Positions 6,136-10,771 of a DNA stretch of 10,771 nt are shown here, piece by piece (position 1 is the first letter of the stretch; each line of letters starts with the position of its first letter). Made by a program: the position numbers and the translations under genes. The stretch is from Bacteroidota bacterium. Lineage in GTDB: Bacteria; Bacteroidota; Bacteroidia; Sphingobacteriales; Sphingobacteriaceae. Below the pieces are notes generated by a model. It was not told the origin of the DNA. It worked only from the letters and a program-made list of their open reading frames with translations, and did not search any database. The stretch lies in NCBI GenBank assembly GCA_025355225.1, contig JANYAB010000058.1:1-10771 (forward strand), read 5' to 3'.

Positions 6136-6806
6136 TGACCAGTATCGGCAACGATATTGTAGCATTAAGGGCTATAAATATTACACGCTCAAAGCAATTT
6201 AATTTTTATTCAAAATTTATTTCTAAAGCCGAAGAAAATATTTACAACCAACAGCTATCCAACGGAATATCATTCGAAAACTTTGTTTGGCTTTTATGGT
6301 CTGTTAAGGAATCTGTTTTCAAATATCTGCAAAGAATTAAACCCGACCTGGTTTTCTCGCCATCTAAAATCTGCATTACGCAATTGAGGATTCCTACCCA
6401 GAACCTGGTAATGGAATTTGAGGGGAACAAAACGGAGGGCCGGGGCTTTAATGATGAAACGGTTTATAAAACGGAAGTCGCATTTGGGGCTCATACACTA
6501 TATTCACGGTCTGTAATCTCCAGCGAGTTTATATTCTCAGCAGTAAATCAGGAAGACGATTTTGAAAACATCAACTGGGGTATTCAGTTGATAACTTCAT
6601 CTGATCCTGAGTATCAATCTAAGGATGTAAGAATGCTTTTGATTAAGAGGCTGATGATTCTATTCCCCGGGGTTGAACTAAGCGTTGACAAAAGTCCTTA
6701 TGGCTACCCGGTCCTATTAATAAACGGAACTGAAGAAACAGCTATTCCTGTTTCATTGGCTCATCATGATCATTTTGTGTCATATTCGTTCAAGCTATCT
6801 CCATGA
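6135..6806 (+). CDS. 4'-phosphopantetheinyl transferase, AcpS-like motif order
   Basis: This 223-residue protein starts at the ATG at 6135-6137, which overlaps the ACP stop by one base. An in-frame ATG 39 bp upstream would add residues that lie inside the ACP gene and precede the conserved start, so I reject it. The family motifs are SIGNDIVAL with Asp7, then LLWSVKESVFK with Trp55, Lys58, Glu59 and Lys63, and near the end KSPYGYPVLL and SLAHHDHFVSYSF. Asp7 and Glu59 should bind the metal and CoA pyrophosphate. It transfers the phosphopantetheine arm from CoA to Ser41 of the ACP just upstream. The motif order is that of AcpS (WxxKE before SLxH), but the protein has Sfp-like length because of about 100 residues between the two motif blocks. 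It ends the rightward operon, 16 bp from a convergent gene. Confidence 0.85.
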   Translation: MTSIGNDIVALRAINITRSKQFNFYSKFISKAEENIYNQQLSNGISFENFVWLLWSVKESVFKYLQRIKPDLVFSPSKICITQLRIPTQNLVMEFEGNKTEGRGFNDETVYKTEVAFGAHTLYSRSVISSEFIFSAVNQEDDFENINWGIQLITSSDPEYQSKDVRMLLIKRLMILFPGVELSVDKSPYGYPVLLINGTEETAIPVSLAHHDHFVSYSFKLSP

Positions 6807-6822
6807 CCCAAAGCGAAGCGAT

Positions 6823-8808
6823 CTAACGTTCAGGAACAAATAAAATGACATCAGCTTTAATTTGGTCTACTGGATGAACAGTGGAAAGTTTTAACCAGGC
6901 CATTTTACCCGCTGGCAGAAAGTACTTACCCAAAGGCACCCATTCGCCGCTGGTTTGCCCCTCAATTATTATATCTGCCGGTTTTATATCGATCACTTTA
7001 TTGAGGCTGCCGTTAAAAACACTAAACCGTGTTAGTGCCTTGGTGCCTGCAGAAAAATAGGCGTAAATTTTATAAACTCCTTTTTTAGTGATCAATGGTG
7101 TGTATTTTATGGTTTTTTGATGCTCGTCGGTTGTATCGCTTATTAGCGATGTTGGCCCATAGCCAATGCTGCTCCTGAACCATTTCCCCTGTTTGGTAAC
7201 ATAGGCGCTATCATTGTCGTCAATGATAATATTGGGGGTGCTTCCATTAGCTAATGGATTAATCAGCAATTTCCTTTTAACAGCCTTTACATTTACCTCC
7301 TGAACAGTTGTTTTATGGTCAATGGCATAAATAGCGGCTTGGGCAGCGCTTTGACTTAATACCATAAAAACCGGTTCCATGCGGATGGAACCATAGGCTA
7401 TGTGGCTGGCTGATAGGCAGACCGGGACCAACACGTTAGTACATTCGGTTTTTAAAGGGGTAATTGCCCGATATGAAACCGGATACGGGCCAAAACCGCC
7501 AACCTGAACATCTCCTTCGTTTTTAACCATGCCATTTACTGCAATGCGCTCTGCATTATGGGAGTCCATGGTATAAGCAGCCATGGCAATGCCGTCGTCA
7601 ACAGTAGTTTTACCCTGGCAATTGGCCTGCGTCATTATGTAAGCCCCTATCATTCGTCTGGCCTCGCGCACATATAGCTGCGGTGTCCAGTGATTGTTAT
7701 CGACGTATTCATCCTTAGGATAGCCCCATTGCAGCATTAGTTTGCGTATATTTTGAGGAACACGCCCGTCATGCCCTAAAAAGAAAAAAAATCCCTGGGT
7801 ATAGGTTTTATGCAACTCGATAAGCTGTTTGCGTGACGCCTCATCCCCCTCAGGATAATCATAGTTCATGCCGATCATATCAGTTGAAAATGGCCCATTA
7901 TTATTAATATCGGTTTTATGGTTGGGCATCAAACTAACAATTAAAGGCAATTCGGTAGGCGTTTTATGCCGGATCATCCGCAGGTAAAGTTCATATTTAG
8001 TAGAATCGTAATTCTCGGGGGCAGTAATAGGAATCATGTTAGCTGGATCGTTAGTTAGGCACACCCGCACGTTATAAGTCTGTACTTTATGGTCACCTGT
8101 ACCATTCGGATTTAAAATATTGGTACTGATCCCCCACAATAAACCGCTTTTGGGATCGCCAGCAATTTTATAGGGATCAATGCCATCCTCAAACTGATGT
8201 TTGTCCCTTAGTTCAACGCCGTTGTAAGTTTCTCCATAAACACGGTTGTCTTCGCGGCCGATAACGTAGGTTACCTTTGCTTTAGCCATCAGGTCGCCCT
8301 CGTACGTACAGTCTATAAAAACCTTAGCGCTAAGAGCTATTAACCCGGTATTGGCGCCAGACGAATTGTGCAGCGTAATTTGGGTAATAGTGGTGCCACT
8401 CTTTTTTACCGCAACCAGGGCGTGGTCGTAAATAACTTTAATGAGTTTATTTTTTAAATAGCCCCGAAAAATATTTTGAGCAACATGAGGTTCAAAAATC
8501 CATTGTTCCAATTTTCCATAATGTTGCCCTACTTTGCGGTAAAAATCTAAAGCAAGCCCCGTAACAACATACTTGTTACCAATATCTGTGTAGCCGAGCC
8601 CGCCTGATGATAACCCCCCGACATGATTACTTGTAGCGATTAAAACTACACTTTTTCCTTGTGCTGCTGCAGTATAGGCAGCTATTACACCACCCGACGT
8701 AGCTCCGTAAATACAAATATCATAAACCTTAGGTGAGTTTGGCTTCTGACTAAAGCCAAAAAACGGGCAAAGAAGTCCAATTAAAAAAATGTGTTTCATA
8801 AAGGTCAT
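6823..8808 (-). CDS. secreted FAD-dependent oxidoreductase, xanthan-lyase-annotated family, with C-terminal beta domain
   Basis: This 661-residue protein begins with a signal peptide (hydrophobic HIFLIGLLCPFFGFSQ at about residues 6-21). The FAD-binding strand-loop YDICIYGATSGGVIAA (29-44) has the GATSGG form typical of the FAD_oxidored (PF12831-type) family. It is followed by NHVGGLSSGGLGYTDIG (61-77). The region FIDCTYEGDLMAKA is another family hallmark. Residues about 524-661 look like a beta-rich domain of the golvesin/xanthan lyase C-terminal type (IIIDDNDSAYV..., KKGVYKIYAYF). Homologues are often labelled xanthan lyase, but the fold is an oxidoreductase and the true substrate, probably a carbohydrate or related compound, is unknown. 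Two starts are possible, at 8808 and at the ATG at 8799. The second gives a more usual MKH signal-peptide start. The stop is TAG at 6823-6825. It is unlikely to belong to the dar gene set. Confidence 0.85.
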   Translation of the reverse strand: MTFMKHIFLIGLLCPFFGFSQKPNSPKVYDICIYGATSGGVIAAYTAAAQGKSVVLIATSNHVGGLSSGGLGYTDIGNKYVVTGLALDFYRKVGQHYGKLEQWIFEPHVAQNIFRGYLKNKLIKVIYDHALVAVKKSGTTITQITLHNSSGANTGLIALSAKVFIDCTYEGDLMAKAKVTYVIGREDNRVYGETYNGVELRDKHQFEDGIDPYKIAGDPKSGLLWGISTNILNPNGTGDHKVQTYNVRVCLTNDPANMIPITAPENYDSTKYELYLRMIRHKTPTELPLIVSLMPNHKTDINNNGPFSTDMIGMNYDYPEGDEASRKQLIELHKTYTQGFFFFLGHDGRVPQNIRKLMLQWGYPKDEYVDNNHWTPQLYVREARRMIGAYIMTQANCQGKTTVDDGIAMAAYTMDSHNAERIAVNGMVKNEGDVQVGGFGPYPVSYRAITPLKTECTNVLVPVCLSASHIAYGSIRMEPVFMVLSQSAAQAAIYAIDHKTTVQEVNVKAVKRKLLINPLANGSTPNIIIDDNDSAYVTKQGKWFRSSIGYGPTSLISDTTDEHQKTIKYTPLITKKGVYKIYAYFSAGTKALTRFSVFNGSLNKVIDIKPADIIIEGQTSGEWVPLGKYFLPAGKMAWLKLSTVHPVDQIKADVILFVPER

Positions 8809-8968
8809 TTGGAGCGGGTTTAAAGGATTAAATATAATCGAAAATTAGTCTTAAATCGTTAGCGCCAGGTTGAAGGCCAATGTTTTTAAGTCTGACTTAC
8901 AAACGCCAATCGCCAACCTTCTTATCATTCCTTGAAAATCCTTATTTTCAGCTAAAATAATTTATCGG

Positions 8969-9736
8969 ATGAAAAATCATTTAAATACACGCCGCAACTT
9001 TGTCAAAACCACGGCCGCAAGCCTTGGCTTACTCACACTTCCGGGCCTCTTAAATGCCAATCCCTCTATACCTTTCAAAAAGAAGAAGATACTTTGCTTT
9101 GGAGGACATCCCGACGATCCGGAAAGTGGCTGTGGGGGAACCTTAGCCAGGCTGTCCAATAGCGGGCATGAGGTCACTATTATTTATCTTACTACCGGCG
9201 AAGCGGGTATTCCGGGTAAAACGCAGGATGAAGCCGCGGTTATACGGAAACAGGAAGCCATAAACGCCTGCGCCGTTCTAAAAGCAAAGCCAGCTTTTGC
9301 CGGGCAAATTGATGGTGATACTATTATGAATAACGAGTGGCTGTCTAAAGTTCAAAAGATGGTTGCTGAAGAAAAAGCGGATCTGGTTTTTACCCATTGG
9401 CCCATCGACTCCCATAAAGATCACCAGGTTGCCAGCTTGTTGATGATTCAAACGTGGGTGCGATCTAAACAAAAATTTCCGCTTTATTTTTTTGAAGTAT
9501 GCACCGGCGAGCAAACGATGGGTTTCCGCCCGACCGATCACGTGGATATTACTGAAACGCAGGAACAAAAAAGAAGCTCTGTTTATTGTCACGTAAGTCA
9601 GGATCCTCCTGGAATTTATAGTTGCGGTCATTCCGCGATGGAGGATTTCAGAGGGCGCGAATTGGGTGTGAAAGCTGCCGAAGCGTTTGTGTATATGGCA
9701 GGAAAAGAACAGGGTTCTGTTATAGAATATTTATAA
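8969..9736 (+). CDS. Tat-exported PIG-L/LmbE-family deacetylase
   Basis: This 255-residue protein starts with a twin-arginine signal: TRRNFVK (residues 7-13) and a hydrophobic stretch AASLGLLTLPGLL ending in ANA/ANP near residue 30. The catalytic domain opens with ILCFGGHPDDPESGCGG, where His47, Asp49 and Asp50 form the family HPDD motif. A second ligand set is WPIDSHKDHQ with His152 as the likely third zinc ligand. The family removes acetyl groups from GlcNAc-type sugars (PIG-L, MshB, BshB) or hydrolyses related amides. With a Tat signal this one acts outside the cytoplasm on an unknown substrate. It is divergent from the FAD oxidoreductase across 160 bp. Both are exported and could act on the same glycan, but this is only contextual. 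A terminator follows 61 bp after the stop. Confidence 0.87.
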   Translation: MKNHLNTRRNFVKTTAASLGLLTLPGLLNANPSIPFKKKKILCFGGHPDDPESGCGGTLARLSNSGHEVTIIYLTTGEAGIPGKTQDEAAVIRKQEAINACAVLKAKPAFAGQIDGDTIMNNEWLSKVQKMVAEEKADLVFTHWPIDSHKDHQVASLLMIQTWVRSKQKFPLYFFEVCTGEQTMGFRPTDHVDITETQEQKRSSVYCHVSQDPPGIYSCGHSAMEDFRGRELGVKAAEAFVYMAGKEQGSVIEYL

Positions 9737-9795
9737 GAAACTCCTGTAAAACCCCAATCATCAAATAGGTAAATATTCAGTACGGAGTGCCCAAT

Positions 9796-9830
9796 AAAAA
9801 GCCCCCTTTCACTCGCTGATTGGGGGCTTT
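9796..9830. terminator. bidirectional rho-independent terminator between convergent genes
   Basis: AAAGCCCCC at 9798-9806 pairs with GGGGGCTTT at 9822-9830, a 9-bp stem with a 15-nt loop. On the minus strand the stem is followed by a run of five T, so it best ends the leftward transcript of the phosphatase-like gene. On the plus strand only TTT follows, so it may also end the deacetylase transcript. The rest of the 249-bp gap (9737-9985) is AT-rich, with nothing else convincing. Confidence 0.8.
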
Positions 9831-9985
9831 ACCTAAACCTTATCACATAATAGCATAGATGCTACTATTTAGATACTGCAAATATGTATAAAAAAATTCT
9901 TTTTTCAATAATTGTGTTGCCAAGACACAAATAATTTATTTTAAAGAGGGGTGAATTCTATAATTTTCATGCTGAAAAGCGTTAG

Positions 9986-10300
9986 TTACAGATATTCAGT
10001 TAAACTAACTTTCAATATTTCAATCAATTCGGGATCTCCGAACAGGTAATTATCTTCAATATCAAGTACAGCGAGCGTTTGAGTTGTCAACAGGAAACGC
10101 TGTTTAACGATGTCCAGGTGCTTCCGTTCCATCAAAAATATAAAATCAGCCCAATTGATCATTTTTTGGTTGATCAGGATGCGGGCCATGCCACTTGTGC
10201 CGGCTGAACGTGCTGTATGAATGGGGTGGTCTTTAAACAATAATTCTGCCGTGGGACTTCGCCATTGGTTTTTACTGCAGATGAAGAGGAGGTGGGGCAA
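9986..10300 (-). CDS. small low-molecular-weight protein tyrosine phosphatase-like protein
   Basis: This 104-residue protein carries the C-x5-R-S phosphate-binding loop CSKNQWRS (Cys8 to Ser15) at the very N-terminus, as in low-molecular-weight phosphatases. Further segments are TARSAGTSGMARILIN (29-44), WADFIFLMERKH (50-61) and a C-terminal LDIEDNYLFGDPELIEIL, whose DP pair is the usual place of the general acid. It is shorter than classical LMW-PTP (about 150 residues) but matches the compact ~105-residue version common in bacteria. The start is TTG at 10298-10300. No ATG or GTG is available because an in-frame TAA lies two codons upstream, and Cys8 must be kept. It begins 3 nt after the stop of the preceding gene, so it is probably read by translational reinitiation. 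The substrate is unknown. Confidence 0.78.
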   Translation of the reverse strand: MPHLLFICSKNQWRSPTAELLFKDHPIHTARSAGTSGMARILINQKMINWADFIFLMERKHLDIVKQRFLLTTQTLAVLDIEDNYLFGDPELIEILKVSLTEYL

Positions 10301-10303
10301 GGA

Positions 10304-10771
10304 TTATTTTTCTTTTTGTGCGACGTAATGTTCTATGCTCAGTATTTTTCCGCTATTTCTGTCAAATAAAAAGTACCATTCATTATCCGATTGCTTAGTA
10401 AATGCAGCTAAACTAATCCACTGATATTTATCCATACTTGTACCTGAGAGCTCGTTATTTTCATAAGAACTGGGAAATAGTCTTTTAAAATCATTGGCTG
10501 TTGATGTTTTATAAAATTTATATTTATCATTAATTAAATAAAAATCCGACGACTTCTTAAACTCAATACTTCTGAAAACCAATGTATCATTATATTTTTC
10601 GAACAGGACGTTCTTGTAATAGCAAAATTTGAATTTCCCTGGATAAAATGATCCATTTGTTTCATCGCCGGGCTTTATGCTATCCGGCTTACCCAATTTA
10701 TTGGTTACTGATTTGAAGCTGCTGATCATAGGTATGGTGCCATTTAACTTTACACTATCCCAATTCATGTA
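10304..10771 (-). CDS. hypothetical protein, N-terminus beyond the right window edge
   Basis: The frame is open from the right edge to a TAA at 10304-10306. An ATG at 10766-10768 would give 154 residues, but the frame continues upstream of it (a Tyr codon at 10769-10771) and the ATG product lacks any leader, so the true start may be outside the window. The visible part is rich in Lys, Asn, Ser, Tyr and Phe. It includes GTIPMISSFKSVTNKLGKPDS and a C-terminal half with SLAAFTKQSDNEWYFLFDRNSGKILSIEHYV, a strand-rich pattern that suggests a small exported beta protein. I do not recognise the family. It is followed after 3 nt by the phosphatase-like gene in the same frame. Confidence 0.65.
   Translation of the reverse strand, partial: YMNWDSVKLNGTIPMISSFKSVTNKLGKPDSIKPGDETNGSFYPGKFKFCYYKNVLFEKYNDTLVFRSIEFKKSSDFYLINDKYKFYKTSTANDFKRLFPSSYENNELSGTSMDKYQWISLAAFTKQSDNEWYFLFDRNSGKILSIEHYVAQKEK

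Noticed and set aside
8932..8960. Sigma70-like TTGAAA/TAAAAT upstream of the deacetylase
   Set aside because: The spacer is only 15 bp and Bacteroidota use a different consensus; AT-rich chance match is likely.
9278..9631. 117-codon open frame on the minus strand opposite the PIG-L deacetylase
   Set aside because: It is antisense to the conserved catalytic core and its translation resembles no family; taken as a shadow.
9851..9864. Small inverted repeat TAGCA/TGCTA in the gap after the terminator
   Set aside because: It is five bases long in AT-rich DNA with no supporting context.

Overview
The window looks like a chromosomal segment of a Bacteroidota bacterium, most like Sphingobacteriaceae (a Mucilaginibacter/Pedobacter-type genome). 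The grounds are moderate-to-low GC, no clear Shine-Dalgarno sequences, a perfect Bacteroidota-type promoter (TTG, 20 bp, TAnnTTTG), flexirubin-type DarA/DarB genes, and a secreted FAD-dependent 'xanthan lyase-like' oxidoreductase. This placement is inferred from protein and promoter style, not from a marker gene.

The first 6.8 kb is a compact divergent lipid/polyketide-like gene set. On the minus strand, read leftward from about 2.95 kb, lie an exported protein of unknown function, darA (cyclohexanedione aromatase), darB (KAS III-like condensing enzyme) and a small W-rich protein cut by the left edge. On the plus strand from 3.18 kb lie a FabI/FabL-like SDR, a FabZ-like dehydratase, a FabF-like ketosynthase, an acyl carrier protein and a phosphopantetheinyl transferase. 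The last four form one overlapping chain. The two arms are separated by 257 bp holding a strong leftward promoter and a near-perfect 18-bp palindrome that could be an operator. An inverted/tandem repeat cluster of about 150 bp built on ATGTGCAG splits the SDR from the dehydratase.

Taken together, the plus arm could activate a dedicated ACP (PPTase), elongate (KS), dehydrate (DH) and probably reduce (SDR) an acyl chain. DarB would then condense two acyl precursors into a 2,5-dialkylcyclohexane-1,3-dione, and DarA would aromatise it to a 2,5-dialkylresorcinol, the lipid half of flexirubin pigments. No ketoreductase of the usual YxxxK type, no aromatic ammonia-lyase and no acyltransferase is visible here. 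Either the cluster continues to the left or it makes a free resorcinol/cyclohexanedione.

The right part is a different neighbourhood. It holds a convergent secreted FAD oxidoreductase with a C-terminal beta domain (6.8-8.8 kb), a divergent Tat-type PIG-L/LmbE deacetylase (9.0-9.7 kb), a bidirectional terminator at 9.8 kb, then on the minus strand a small LMW-PTP-like protein with a TTG start and a partial hypothetical protein running off the right edge.
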